Shown here: positions 1 through 9,600 of the stretch, piece after piece
How positions within the stretch are numbered: position 1 is the first letter of the stretch
Layout of the letters: the number at the start of each line of letters is the position of its first letter
Origin: Catenulispora sp. GP43
Lineage (GTDB): Bacteria; Actinomycetota; Actinomycetes; Streptomycetales; Catenulisporaceae
Assembly (NCBI RefSeq): GCF_041260665.1
Contig: NZ_JBGCCT010000031.1
Coordinates: forward strand, 1-64,000
Direction of reading: 5' to 3'
DNA length: 64,000 bases
Notes under the pieces: generated by a model
What the model saw: only the letters and a program-made list of their open reading frames with translations
Databases searched by the model: none
Told to the model about the DNA's origin: nothing
Program-made: the position numbers and the translations under genes

Positions 1-51
1 ACGGCTTCGCGCATGGTTTGCGGGATCCGTTGGTGGCGCGGGTCAGGGGTC

Positions 52-815
52 CCGCGTGTCGTGTCAGGGCGGCGAGGGTGTGGGCAGGTGGTCGGGTCTA
101 CTGCCACAGGCCACAGTCAAGAGCAAGGTCAAGGGCTAAAAGCGCCTCCGGCGGCGCCTGCGCGGCGAGCGGCCTCGCTCCGGGGATGGGGGGTCGCGCT
201 GTCGGGTGGCGGTCATTGCTTGTGGTCGCCTCTGTCCCGGATTCCCCGTCGCTTCGTCGCCCGGAGGGAACCATCCCGGCCTGGGCGGTGTCAAGCCGGA
301 TCACACGCTGCTGTGGTCGTCTGCCGTGCGGCTGGACACCGCCCAGTCCGGGATGGTTGTGCAAGCACCGCCGAAGCGACGGGGAATCCGGGACAACCCC
401 GGCCTGTGGTGTGGACGGGGTCCACTCCGTACGCACACGCGGCGGTGAGCTTGTGGGCGCCAGGTGCGGGAACCCTTCCCACAGGCGGGGTTGTCCCGGG
501 TTCCCCGTCGCGTCGGCGGGCGTAGCCAAGCAGGCCGGGCCGGTGGTGTCAAGCCGCTGATACTCGACCACAGCAGCAGCGATCCGGCTTTACACCACCG
601 GACCGGTCTGCTTCCGTCAGGCGACGACGCGACGGGGAACCCGGGACAAACGCGACCACAAGCAACGACCGCCGCCGGGCAGCGCAACCCCCCATCCCCC
701 GAGCGAGGCCGCTCGCCGCGCAGGCGCCGCCGGAGGCGCTCTTGACTGTCGCAGTAGACAGCACCACACCCCCCACCGCGACCCGCCAACACGACACCAG
801 CGACACGCTCGACAC
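52..815. repeat. Giant nested imperfect palindrome in a gene-free block
   Basis: Positions 97-261 reappear, inverted and with scattered mismatches, at about 610-757. Weaker similarity continues outward to about 52 and 815. Inside, a 20-base word beginning tgtcccgg and ending ccccgtcgc occurs four times in alternating orientation, at 233-252, 376-395, 492-511 and 629-648. An innermost pair lies at 393-409 and 478-494. The symmetry centre is near 440. Each half is thus a smaller palindrome nested in the whole. No reading frame here looks coding; the overlapping frames are compositional. It could be a dead non-autonomous mobile element or a cruciform-forming site. No transposase or target-site duplication is visible. 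Confidence 0.8.
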
Positions 816-884
816 GAGCGACACCACCGAACCGGCACCGACCCACCACCGAACCGCACCACCCACAGATAAGCCAAGAGCGCC

Positions 885-1664
885 TCACATCCCGGGCCGG
901 CCGGCCCGCAGAGCCGCGCCGGCGGCCCGGCCGGCGTCGCGCAGGGTCTGGGCCAGACGGTCGAGGTTGTGCGCCGGGTCGGTGATCACGCACAGGGCCG
1001 CCATCGGCGTTCCGGGGGCTCCGTGCAGCGGCACCGCGGCGCAGCAGATCCCTGACACGACTTCCTCGCGGTCGAAGGCGACGCCGCGGGCCCGGATCGC
1101 GGCGGCTTCCCGGCGCCAGGAGGCCGGAACCAGGTCCGGCGCCGGCGCATCCGTGGCGCGGCCGACGAAATCGCCGCCGACGCGGGCTCGCTCGGCGTGT
1201 CCGGCCACCAACGCCTTCCCCGAAGCCGTCATCCACGGCCACATACCCCCGCTGTCCAACGGGACCGCCAGCCCATCGCGCCCCGGGACACAGTCGACGA
1301 TCATGTCCGCACCCTCACGCAGAACGTTGACCGTCACCGTCACCCCGGTCGCCGCCGCCAGCCGCCGCATCGGCTCCCGCACCGCCGCCCGCAGGGCCCG
1401 GTAGGGCTGCCAGGAGTGCCCCAGCTGGAACACCCGCGCCCCGATCCGGTAGCCGCCCCGGCTGCGTTCCACCGCACCGAGGCTGCTCAGCTGCTCGAGC
1501 AGCCGGTGCGCCGTCGTCTTCGGCAGCCCGCAGTCCGCGGCCAGCCGGGTCACACCCGCCGCGCCGGCCTGCTCCAGCGCGCCGAGCAAGGCGAACGCGC
1601 TCTCCAGCACTCCGCGTCCGCCGCCCTGGGGCGCGGACACGGGATCGGTAATCGTAGAGGACAT
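885..1664 (-). CDS. IclR family transcriptional regulator
   Basis: This 259-residue protein has the two-domain layout of IclR regulators. A winged helix-turn-helix occupies roughly residues 18-78, with the recognition helix around KTTAHRLLEQL (49-59). An effector-binding domain follows from about 90 to 255, carrying the family signatures ASGKALVA (147-154) and GICCAAVPL (205-213). Such proteins are cytoplasmic dimers that bind a small metabolite and usually repress a neighbouring catabolic gene. The gene diverges from the AraC-type gene at 1822. A near-palindrome, ggaacggtccgtttcc at 1752-1767, is a possible operator for it. The effector cannot be inferred. Confidence 0.9.
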   Translation of the reverse strand: MSSTITDPVSAPQGGGRGVLESAFALLGALEQAGAAGVTRLAADCGLPKTTAHRLLEQLSSLGAVERSRGGYRIGARVFQLGHSWQPYRALRAAVREPMRRLAAATGVTVTVNVLREGADMIVDCVPGRDGLAVPLDSGGMWPWMTASGKALVAGHAERARVGGDFVGRATDAPAPDLVPASWRREAAAIRARGVAFDREEVVSGICCAAVPLHGAPGTPMAALCVITDPAHNLDRLAQTLRDAGRAAGAALRAGRPGM

Positions 1665-1751
1665 CTATCAAAGGTCTGCGATACTGGTCGATCGGATGTT
1701 GCCGGGGCTGCACACCGGTATGGCCCGTACTGCACGGGTGAACCGTTCACA

Positions 1752-1767
1752 GGAACGGTCCGTTTCC
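1752..1767. promoter_or_regulatory. Candidate operator between IclR and AraC genes
   Basis: The 16 bases ggaacggtccgtttcc form a near-perfect inverted repeat in the 157-bp divergent intergenic region. IclR-family proteins commonly bind GGAA...TTCC palindromes, so assignment to the adjacent IclR is reasonable but inferred. A second short hairpin (gccgcc-gaag-ggcggc, 1779-1794) lies just before the ribosome-binding site of the AraC gene. Confidence 0.4.
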
Positions 1768-1821
1768 ACGGATGGGGGGCCGCCGAAGGGCGGCGGCCGG
1801 GGGAAAAGGCAGGAAAAGCGC

Positions 1822-2802
1822 ATGCCACAGCGCTGGTCGACGATGGACGTGCCCAGATCCGCGCAGTTCGCGCGCTGGCGCGAGCTGATCTGCGAGGCCT
1901 TCCTCGCCCTGACACCGGAATCGGACCTGCGCGACGGGTTCGCCGGGACGGTGGCCCAGCGCCAGCTGGCCGAGCTGAGCATCGCCCGCATCACCTCGCA
2001 GCGGCAGCGCGTGCGGCGCACGGACCGCGACATCGACCGCTCGGCGTATCAGGGTTATTACGTAAACCTGCAAGTGCGCGGCAGCAGCCTGATGACCCAG
2101 GACGGCCGCTCGACGGTCCTGCGTCCCGGCGACATCGCGATCGTGGACACCACCCGGCCCTTCGCCTTCGGCTTCCAGGACGACTTCCAGCAGCTCTCGC
2201 TGTTCGCGCCGAAACCGCTGCTGACGCTCGGATCGGCCGCCGACGCCGCCACTGCCTCCGCTGCCGCGACCGCCGCCGTCACCACCGCCACCCGCGTGGG
2301 CACCGCCGCCGGCCCCGGAGCCGCCGTCCGCCACGCCCTGCTCAGCCTCACCCACGACGGCCTCTCCGAGGACACCGCGGCCCGGCTGGCCGCCCACGCC
2401 TGCGGCATCCTGGCCATAGCCCTGGACCAGCGCGCCGAACCACACCCGCGATCCACCCCGCTGCGCCAAGACCGCCTGCACGCGGCAGCCCTGGCCGACA
2501 TCGACGAACACCTCACCGACGCGGACCTGTCGGCATCCGCCGTCGCCACCCGCCTCGGCGTCTCGGTCCGGCTGCTCTACGCGGTGTTCGCCGGACGCCG
2601 GCACAGCTTCGCCGGCGAAGTGCGCCGGCGCCGGCTGGACCACGCCTGGCGCGACCTGCAGGACCCCGTCCACGCGCACCTGTGCGTCATCGACGTGGCC
2701 GTGGCGGCCGGCTTCGCCGACGTCACCAGCTTCCACCGGGCGTTCCGCCGGGAATACGGGCGGACGCCGGCGCAGGTGCGCAAGAGCGCGTTGGGGGCTT
2801 AG
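1822..2802 (+). CDS. AraC family regulator with AraC-like N-terminal ligand domain
   Basis: The 326-residue product has an N-terminal AraC_binding_2/FeaR-like domain over about residues 30-180 and a C-terminal AraC double helix-turn-helix over about 225-322. The second helix-turn-helix shows AAGFADVTSFHRAFRREYG, the family signature. The ATG at 1822 follows an aggaaaagc ribosome site, so the longer in-frame extension to 1696 is not used. The residues between the two domains are Ala/Thr-rich, a likely flexible linker. It diverges from the IclR gene, and the two may share control of an unseen pathway. The TAG stop lies inside the left arm of the palindromic element at 2798. Confidence 0.88.
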   Translation: MPQRWSTMDVPRSAQFARWRELICEAFLALTPESDLRDGFAGTVAQRQLAELSIARITSQRQRVRRTDRDIDRSAYQGYYVNLQVRGSSLMTQDGRSTVLRPGDIAIVDTTRPFAFGFQDDFQQLSLFAPKPLLTLGSAADAATASAAATAAVTTATRVGTAAGPGAAVRHALLSLTHDGLSEDTAARLAAHACGILAIALDQRAEPHPRSTPLRQDRLHAAALADIDEHLTDADLSASAVATRLGVSVRLLYAVFAGRRHSFAGEVRRRRLDHAWRDLQDPVHAHLCVIDVAVAAGFADVTSFHRAFRREYGRTPAQVRKSALGA

Positions 2803-3028
2803 AGGGAGCGCGGATTGGTGGCCGGGCGGAAAAGTCGCCGGAGCTCCGAGCCTGGCCGCACCGGTGCCTTGCCGTGCGCTGCGCTTACGGCAAGCCAAGA
2901 ACCCACAGCCAACACCGGGCTGAGGGTCCTTGTCCGGCACGCCCAGCCTCGTTCCCGACGAGTTTTCCGTGCGCTGCGGCGGCGCTGCCGCCTCGCCAGA
3001 CCGGCCACCAATCCGCGCACCCTCTTAG
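2798..3028. repeat. Second intergenic palindromic element
   Basis: The arms at 2798-2825 and 3001-3028 match in inverted orientation at about 26 of 28 positions (core gcgcggattggtggccgg). Weaker symmetry continues inward past ggaaaa(g/c)tcg. The centre holds a smaller hairpin, cttgccgt to acggcaag. The element fills the whole gap between two convergent genes, so it may also terminate both. It shares no obvious end sequence with the palindrome at 52-815. Confidence 0.65.
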
Positions 3029-3033
3029 CCGAT

Positions 3034-3456
3034 TCAGCCGACTCGACCAGTTCGAACCACCGCGGTGACCAGGCTGGACGAGATGTGGGCCCGCTCCGGA
3101 TCGGAGGCGATGAAGAGCGTCTCGACACCGGCCAGCTCGCGGTTCATGTGCGCCATCGGCACCTCGTGCTCCAGGTCCCGGCCGTCACGCACACCCCGGA
3201 CGACGACGTCGATCCCGGCGTCCCGGCAGTAGTCGACCAGCAGTCCGCCGCTGTGGAAGTCGACCGTCACGTTGCCCAAGCCGGCCGCCGCCGCGCGCAG
3301 GCGCTCCAGACGCTCGGCGACGAGGAGGCGGCCGGCCTTGCTCGCGTTGACCATCGCGCAGACGACGACCTCGTCGAACAGGAGCGCGGCACGGCGGATG
3401 ACGTCCTGGTGCCCTTCGGTGACCGGGTCGAAGGATCCTGGGAAGAGGGCTCGCAT
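3034..3456 (-). CDS. coaD: Phosphopantetheine adenylyltransferase, C-terminally short
   Basis: CoaD transfers AMP from ATP to 4'-phosphopantetheine, the penultimate step of coenzyme A synthesis. The 140-residue protein carries the nucleotidyltransferase motif GSFDPVTEGH (7-16), the phosphate-binding Lys40 in VNASK, the RGVRDGRDLEHE stretch (87-98) and the ISSSLV loop (125-130). Known family members run to about 160 residues. This one stops shortly after SSSLV, so the final helix and its PP..V segment are missing. The stop lies six bases from the arm of the palindromic element, which suggests the end was lost or replaced by it. It also sits alone rather than beside rsmD/recG. It may be a second, possibly inactive, copy. 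Confidence 0.82.
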   Translation of the reverse strand: MRALFPGSFDPVTEGHQDVIRRAALLFDEVVVCAMVNASKAGRLLVAERLERLRAAAAGLGNVTVDFHSGGLLVDYCRDAGIDVVVRGVRDGRDLEHEVPMAHMNRELAGVETLFIASDPERAHISSSLVTAVVRTGRVG

Positions 3457-3601
3457 GCTCGGCAGACTAGACGGTCGCGCTGCCGGAGGCGGGTGAGGGG
3501 TGGGGAGGGGGTCGGGCTACGGGACGTCATCTGACTGATGTGGGCGGCGCGGCGGCTGTCGGACAGTGGGAGGGCACAGGTGAATCCACGAAAGGCCCGT
3601 C

Positions 3602-4570
3602 ATGACCACTGATTCCCGCACCGAATCCCGGACCGAATCCCGCACTGACCTGGCGCTCGTCCTCGAGGCCGCGCCCTGGGCGCTCGCGGCGATGATCGGC
3701 ACCATGCGCGACGCCGCCTCGGCGCCGCTGACCCGGGTGCTCGCCGACCATCCGCGGCGGACGGCGGTGTTGGAGGCCGCCGGGCTGGTGCGGCGCGACG
3801 GGGACTCGGTCGTGGTGGACCCGGTGCTGGACGTCGCCGACTCCGCGACCGCGCACAGCGCCGTCGCCGCACGTCTCAGCGCCCTGCGCCAGGCCGCGTC
3901 CGCCGCGTCCGCCGACCAGAGCACCAGCGGCGCGCCGGCCTGGGCACGTCACGACGACGACGTGCTGCTGAACCAGGGCCGCGCCTCCGCCGCCACCGGC
4001 CGCGGACTCGCCACCCGGATCGTCCCGGCGCTGTCCGGTCTGGCCGAGCGCCTGGCCGCCCCCGGGAGCCGGGTACTGGACGTCGGCACCGGCGTCGCGG
4101 CCCTGGCACTGGCCGTGGCCGAGGCGTTCCCGGCGACCGAGGTCGTGGGCATCGACGTCCTGCAGCGGGTCCTGGACCTGGCCCGGACCGAGCTGGCCGG
4201 GGCGGACCCGGCCACCGCGGCCCGGATCACGCTGCGGCTGCAGGACGTCGGCGCCCTGGCGGAGCAGGACGCCTACGACCTCATCTGGCTGCCGGTCCCG
4301 TTCCTGTCGGACGCGGCACTGAAGTCGGCGATACCGCGCATCCTGACCGCACTGCGCCCCGGCGGATGGCTGGTCGCCGGCACGAACCCGGCCTCGGACC
4401 ACCCGCTGCGCCGCGCCGTCGACGCCTGGACCGCGGACCTGAACGGCGGCAACGGCTCGGACACCGACGCCGTCGGGCACGCGCTGAAAGCAGCCGGGTT
4501 CGGCGACGAGCGGGGGTTCCCGACGGTGCCGGGCGGCCCCGTGCTGATCGCTGCGCGGCGCGGCTACTGA
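3602..4570 (+). CDS. Class I SAM-dependent methyltransferase
   Basis: The 322-residue protein has a Rossmann-type S-adenosylmethionine-binding domain in its second half. Motif I is VLDVGTGVA (158-166), an acidic loop GIDV (183-186) follows, and a proline-bearing motif is found in LIWLPVPFLS. The N-terminal ~130 residues are helical and resemble the dimerisation/winged-helix part of O-methyltransferases, with an ARHDDDVLLNQG linker. Residues 5-15 are an ESRT repeat, partly from a duplicated 12-bp unit. The gene stands alone between coaD and a lipoprotein gene transcribed in the other direction. The substrate cannot be named. Confidence 0.85.
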   Translation: MTTDSRTESRTESRTDLALVLEAAPWALAAMIGTMRDAASAPLTRVLADHPRRTAVLEAAGLVRRDGDSVVVDPVLDVADSATAHSAVAARLSALRQAASAASADQSTSGAPAWARHDDDVLLNQGRASAATGRGLATRIVPALSGLAERLAAPGSRVLDVGTGVAALALAVAEAFPATEVVGIDVLQRVLDLARTELAGADPATAARITLRLQDVGALAEQDAYDLIWLPVPFLSDAALKSAIPRILTALRPGGWLVAGTNPASDHPLRRAVDAWTADLNGGNGSDTDAVGHALKAAGFGDERGFPTVPGGPVLIAARRGY

Positions 4571-4612
4571 GGAGCGCGGCGGCGACACACACCGGCGACC
4601 GCCGACCCGATC

Positions 4613-5566
4613 TCAGCCCTTGCTCACGCCCCCGCCCCCGCCCCCGCCCGCAGCCAACACCGCCTCCGCCTTGTCCCGAACCGCCGCGAGCTTCGCAGAT
4701 TCCTGCCGCAACTGCGCGGCATCGGCGCCGATGTACTGCTTCTGCAACGCCGACTCGGCACCGAACCAGATCCCGATCAGGTTCGTCCGGCTCTTGCAGC
4801 TCACGTCGGCGACCGCGATCCTGCGGTCCACGGCGTCGCCGGCGGTCGCGCCGAGCTGCTGCGTGATCAGCGAGGCCTTGAGCGGGTCGGGGGCCTGGTA
4901 ACCGCTCTGCCGCATGCAGTCCGACCACATGCCGATGGCGGTCTTCACCGCGGGCAGTGCCGCCGAGGCGTCCAGGCTCTGCTGGTCCAGCTTGTTCACC
5001 AGCATGTCGTTCGCGGGGTCGGTGAGTTGCTGGTCCGCCTCGCCGGCGCAGCCACCCGCCGGGATCGGCCTGCCCTGGTACGTGCCGGGGTCGGCGGTCG
5101 GCGGGGTCGCGGGGTTGGCGGCGCCGGTGAGGACGAGGTACTCCTGCTGGGACATCGCGGGGTCGGGCGGCGGGGTGTTCGTGAAGGCGGGGATGGCGTA
5201 GCCGTACTGCGCCGCCTGGGTCGGGTCGGACAGGCCGTAGCGGCGGGCCATGTTCGAGGCGTCGTAGCTGATCGTGTCGGTGGTGGTGGCCGGCTGGTAG
5301 ATGAAGCCGTATCCGCGCATGCAGGTGCTCTCGATCGAGAACTTGGCCTTGAGGATCTCCGTGTACACCGGCAGCGTCTCCTCGTAGGCCTCCAGCGGCA
5401 GGCTCAGGCCGCGCGTCAGGCCGGCGACCGGGACGGCCGGTGGTGTGGACGGTGGTATGGACGGTGCGGCGGCGGTCGAGGTGCCGCCTGAAGCGGAGCA
5501 GCCGGCGGTCGTGCCGACCGTCACTGCCGCGACAGCGATGGTCACGAACATTCCAGCTCTTTTCAT
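4613..5566 (-). CDS. Putative secreted lipoprotein of unknown function
   Basis: The 317-residue product starts with a lipoprotein signal peptide. After MKR comes a hydrophobic stretch ending in TTAGC, with the lipobox cysteine at position 23, then a Ser/Thr/Pro-rich linker. It should be anchored on the outer face of the membrane. The mature part holds paired cysteines (CMRGYGF, GGCAGE, CMRQSGY) and a glycine run (GGGGGGG) close to the C-terminus. No enzymatic motif is recognised; it resembles uncharacterised actinomycete lipoproteins. A helical segment with ALQKQYIGADAAQLRQE precedes the glycine run. It is followed on the same strand by three more exported proteins upstream. Confidence 0.72.
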   Translation of the reverse strand: MKRAGMFVTIAVAAVTVGTTAGCSASGGTSTAAAPSIPPSTPPAVPVAGLTRGLSLPLEAYEETLPVYTEILKAKFSIESTCMRGYGFIYQPATTTDTISYDASNMARRYGLSDPTQAAQYGYAIPAFTNTPPPDPAMSQQEYLVLTGAANPATPPTADPGTYQGRPIPAGGCAGEADQQLTDPANDMLVNKLDQQSLDASAALPAVKTAIGMWSDCMRQSGYQAPDPLKASLITQQLGATAGDAVDRRIAVADVSCKSRTNLIGIWFGAESALQKQYIGADAAQLRQESAKLAAVRDKAEAVLAAGGGGGGGVSKG

Positions 5567-5604
5567 GGCGGCACCTCTACCTGTGCTTGTCTTGCCGTGA
5601 CCTA

Positions 5605-6111
5605 CTACGACTCGGAGATGGACGCCTCGTTGTTGTCGAGGTAGGCGTTCAGGTTCCCGTGGGTACTGGGGCCGAACGTCTGTGTGTGCCCGGTGTAGTT
5701 CGGCGACACGTACAGCGTGTAGGAGTGCGTCGTCGAGGAGTTCCAGACGCTCCCGACGTTGTTCCTGATCCCCTGGTTGTCACCGTCCGGCGGGATGCCG
5801 GCCATGTCCCAGAACTCGTAGTCGGTGTAGTACTGCAGGATCAGCGTCGAGCCCTCGTATGCGTAGGTCGGCTCGGCCGAGAGGTTGCTGACGTCCCCGA
5901 CCAGGTCGGCGCTCGTCCCGCCGAAGTTCGAGTGGTAGAAGAGCTGCAGGCCGCCGTTGCAGTAGTAGGCCGCCGTGTACCACTGGTTGAAGGTGATGCC
6001 GCAGTTGTTGTTCGTGTAGTACGTCGGGACGGCGAACGCCGAGGTCGTCCCGGCGATGGTCGCGGCGGCGGTGAGCGCGCCGACCATCAGAGCCTTGCTT
6101 CTCTTGCGCAT
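5605..6111 (-). CDS. Small secreted protein, peptidase inhibitor I36-like
   Basis: The 168-residue product has a signal peptide (MRKRSK, then a hydrophobic core ending in SAFA, cleavage after about residue 27). The mature part is rich in Tyr, Asn and Gly. Segments such as GGLQLFYHSNFGG and YVSPNYTGHTQTFGP look like the beta/gamma-crystallin fold used by I36 (SMPI-type) metalloprotease inhibitors; that assignment is tentative. The ATG at 6111 is preceded by gaggagg, and the TGA stop of the upstream peptidoglycan-binding gene overlaps that ribosome site. The two are therefore probably co-transcribed. The longer frame extending to 7194 is only a shadow of the SGNH gene. Confidence 0.72.
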   Translation of the reverse strand: MRKRSKALMVGALTAAATIAGTTSAFAVPTYYTNNNCGITFNQWYTAAYYCNGGLQLFYHSNFGGTSADLVGDVSNLSAEPTYAYEGSTLILQYYTDYEFWDMAGIPPDGDNQGIRNNVGSVWNSSTTHSYTLYVSPNYTGHTQTFGPSTHGNLNAYLDNNEASISES

Positions 6112-6122
6112 AGCGAACCTCC

Positions 6123-6545
6123 TCAGTTCTGGAATTCCAGGCACATCCAGGTCCGCGGCCCCACGACGCTGTCCGCCGGGCCGCACGCGGGGTTCCACAG
6201 CTTGCTCTTCTGGAACGAGGTCACCGCGGACTGCGTCTGCGGCCCGAACTGGCCGTCGACCCCGATGTTGTAGGCGCTGTACACCAGCAGCTTCTGCGCG
6301 AACGCCACGCAGTCGCCGGTCGACCCGTACTGCACCTGCTCGGTCGGGATGACGATGGTGCCGCCGCCGGGGGTGGGCCAGGTCCGCTGGCCGTGCGACT
6401 CGCACAGCTGCTGGAGCTGCGGCAGGGACATGGAGCCGTAGCTGTTGGCGCTGGCCTGCTCGGCGGTGGCCAGGCCGGCGCCGGCGGCGAGCAGCGTGGC
6501 GGCCGCGGCGGTGCCCAGGCGGGCGATGCGGGTTGTGCTCTTCAT
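6123..6545 (-). CDS. Secreted peptidoglycan-binding protein
   Basis: This 140-residue protein carries an Ala-rich signal peptide cleaved near residue 33 (EQASA|NS). The C-terminal half is a PG_binding_1-type three-helix repeat, recognisable from VDGQFGPQTQSAVTSFQ and the closing VVGPRTWMCLEF. Such modules bind cell-wall peptides and often occur alone in small actinomycete secreted proteins. Cysteines near the module probably form disulphides. A gaaagg ribosome site precedes the ATG, and the stop is embedded in the ribosome site of the next gene. A broken relative of this protein lies at 24533-24783. Confidence 0.8.
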   Translation of the reverse strand: MKSTTRIARLGTAAAATLLAAGAGLATAEQASANSYGSMSLPQLQQLCESHGQRTWPTPGGGTIVIPTEQVQYGSTGDCVAFAQKLLVYSAYNIGVDGQFGPQTQSAVTSFQKSKLWNPACGPADSVVGPRTWMCLEFQN

Positions 6546-6564
6546 AGTCGTGCCTTTCGTCGGG

Positions 6565-6602
6565 GTTACTTGAGCAGGGCGTTGGCGTTACTTGAGCAGG
6601 GC
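6565..6602. repeat. 22-bp tandem duplication over a gene end
   Basis: The word gttacttgagcagggc occurs at 6565-6580 and again at 6587-6602, a period of 22 bases. The second copy contains the last codons and stop of the SGNH hydrolase gene (encoding ALLK-stop). The first lies just beyond it, so the 3' end of the gene has been duplicated in tandem. Confidence 0.7.
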
Positions 6603-9600
6603 ATTGAGCTGCGCGGCCTCGGCCGCGTGGCCCGGCGCCATCGGATGGAAGCTGCTCGCCAGATAGCCGGCGACGATTCCGTTGATCCAGGGGGTGGGAC
6701 TGCACACCTCGTTCGAGGCGAACGTCGAGCGGACGTCCATGAAGGAGATGTTCAGACCCGCGTTGGCCTGCTTGGTCGCGGTCACCGCGGTGGAGACCGA
6801 GGTCGCCAGGGCGTCGGACATCTGGTTCAGCCAGGCCGTCGCGGCCGGCGAGATGTTCTGGCAGCCCCGGGAGTTCGCGGGGAACAGGTGGGGGTAGCCG
6901 ACCACGACGATCCGCGCCTTGGGGGCCGCCTGGTGGACGGCCGTGTACACCTCCTGCAGATGGCTCTGCAGGGCGCTGATGATCTTCGGCTCGTAGGTGG
7001 TCAGCGGCTGCGGATCGACGGTGCCGTCGTGGGTCAGGTAGTACGTGGGCGACACGCAGTCGTTCGTCGTGGACAGGGTGCAGCCCTCCACCACGTCGGA
7101 GAAGCGCGCGTCGTTGCCGCCGATGGACAGGGTCACCAGCGTCGTGTCCTGGTCCAGGAAGCCGTTGTCGTCGATCTGCAACGGCTCGCCCCACTGGAAG
7201 TAGGAGCTGTTCCAGTCCGCGTTCCAGTTGTCGGGGTTGCCCACCGCCTGTTGGGTGACGGCGGTCGTCTCGGCACCGCTGCAGGCGATGAAGGCGAAGT
7301 CATCGCCCCCGTTCGCGGCCGCCGTCGCCTCGATGCTCTTGCTCTGCCCGGGCATGACGACCTGGTAGGGGTACGCCTGGGGCGAGCGGTGGCACCCGTC
7401 GCCGTCCTGCGCCGAGTCCGCCTCGTAGGGGCTGATGCTCTCCCCGGAGGTGTAGGAGTCCCCCATCGCCACGTAGCGCACCGTGGAGGCCACGGTCGGG
7501 ATGAAGGCCACGGCGTCGAAGGAGATGTCGCCGCCGTCCTGGTTGACGCCCTGGGCCTGCAGCGTCGGGCTGGAGTTGCTCAGCGAGACCGAGGCCCCGG
7601 CGGACAGGTCGAAGCTGCCGAGGTCGACCCAGGTGTTCTGGTTCCAGTGCTGGCTGATGATGCGGTGCCGGGTCTGGCCGTTGCCCAGGTTGATCTGATA
7701 ATCCGCCTCCTCGGTGTTACCTCCGTTGCTGGGAACGTGCACCTTGATGCGGGTCCAGCCGGTGGTCGTGGAGGGCGGGGTCCAGGTCCCGGTCACCTCG
7801 GTGGTGTCGCCGGTGTGGGTGAACCACAGGTGCCCGCCGAATCCCACGCCGACCTGGTGGAAGTCGATCTTCCCCGGGTAGTCCACGCACGGTGAGACGC
7901 ACCCCGGGACCGGGAGGTAGGTGAAGTCGACGCCGAAGCTTCCCTGGTCCTTCCACGTCTGCGTGCACTGCCCGACCGGGCTGGCCACGGTGGTGTCGTC
8001 GACGATGACCGCGTTCGACGGCAGGGCGCTGGTACTGCAATCCGGCGGGTAGATGTCGGTGCCGGTCGGCACCGCGCTGCTGGTGCCGTACTCGTACTGG
8101 GCCGTGCCGCACTGCTGCGCGCAGTTCTGGGCCCAGGTCGCCGCCGAGTGCCACCAGCAGTAGCCGTTCGGCGCCTGGCAGAGGCCTGCGGTATTGGCCT
8201 TGCCGTTGACGTCCGCGGCGGCGTCCGGGGTGCACTTGTCGCCGGCCGTGGAGCAGAACTCCATCGACGGCGCGTACAACGGCGCCACGCTGTGTGCGTT
8301 GTACGCGGCCAGGTACGCCGGTCCCCAGACCCCCTTGGCGTAGTCGTAACGCGGCACCGGCGAGTAGGCCCAGCCCATCACCAGTTCCTGGTACGGCCAG
8401 TGGTTGGGCACCTTGGTGTCGGCCGCGCTGTTGCTGAAGATGCCGCGGTCGGACGGGTAGCGCGGGTTGGCCGGGTTGTTGAACCAGCCCAGGCCCCAGT
8501 CCCCCTGGCCGTCGGTGCACGTCGGGCTCGGCGTGCAGCCGGTGGTGTCGCCGTGCTTGGCGTCCGGCTCCACACCGGTGTTGTAGGCCCAGACCGCCAG
8601 GTACCAGTTCTCGACGTACTGCGGGTCGGCGGTGTTGGCCAGGATGCCGGCCGCCTTGAGCTGGTTCCAGGAGTCGATGAGCATGTTCAGCGAGGCCGCG
8701 ATGTTCGAGGCGTAGTCGGTGGCGATCGCCTGCTGCTGCTCGGCGGTGGTGTAGCCGGCGATGTCGCCGTCGGCCACCGGCGTGCCGGCCGGTGTCGACA
8801 TGGCCATGCCGGTGGTGACCTGGCCGACGCCGTAGCCGCAGTCCGCCGAGGTCCACGAGGAGCCGGCGGGCTGGGTGGTGCCGGAGCTGTCGGTGAAGGA
8901 GTAGCCGTAGAAGCCGCCCTGGTTGAAATTGCCGTCGACGGCGTCGACCGCGTGCGGGCTGGCCTGCAGCGTGTTCGACTCCTGAGCCAGCACGCCGAGC
9001 AGCACCTGGACCGGGACGGTGCCGCCGCCGCTGAGCTTTTGGAGCGGGAACATGCCCTGCGGGGTCCAGCTCACCTTCATGCCCGAGCCCTCCCAGTTCG
9101 GCGGGCGCGACTGGGTGAGCCGGCCCTGCACGGCCAGGTCCGCGGCCCACTCGACCTGGGCCGCGGTGGCCTGGTAGGTCTCGATCGTGGGATCGTTGCG
9201 GGCCACGGAGCAGGCCCGGTCGGGGTCGACGGTCTCGGTGGCGGGATTGGTGGCCGCGGACACGTTGGTCACAGCCGCCTTCGTGGCTGCCGGCTTCGCC
9301 GCACCGCCGATCGCGGAAAGGATCGGCGAGGGCGCGCTGCCCTGCGACGGCTGAAGCGCGTGCGGGGCGACGGTGAACGAGACCACGTGGCTGTTCGCGG
9401 ACACCACGGACTGGATCTCGATCTGGCCGTCCGGTGCACGTCCGGCCGCCGAGGACAAGCCGGGCTGGGTCGCGGTGCGGCTCGCGGAGCCGGTCACGAC
9501 CAGCTGACCGGTGGTCGAGGGCTCGGCCTCGACGCCGGCGTCCGCCAGCCGCGACCAGCCCGCGCCGGCCCGCTCGGTGGCGACGGCGGCCGCGTCCGGG

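Noticed and set aside
233-648. CRISPR-like array
   Set aside because: The four 20-base words alternate in orientation and the spacers are not unique protospacer-like units; no cas gene is near.
301-1242. 313-codon minus frame across the palindrome
   Set aside because: It overlaps the IclR gene and the repeat block; no family is visible.
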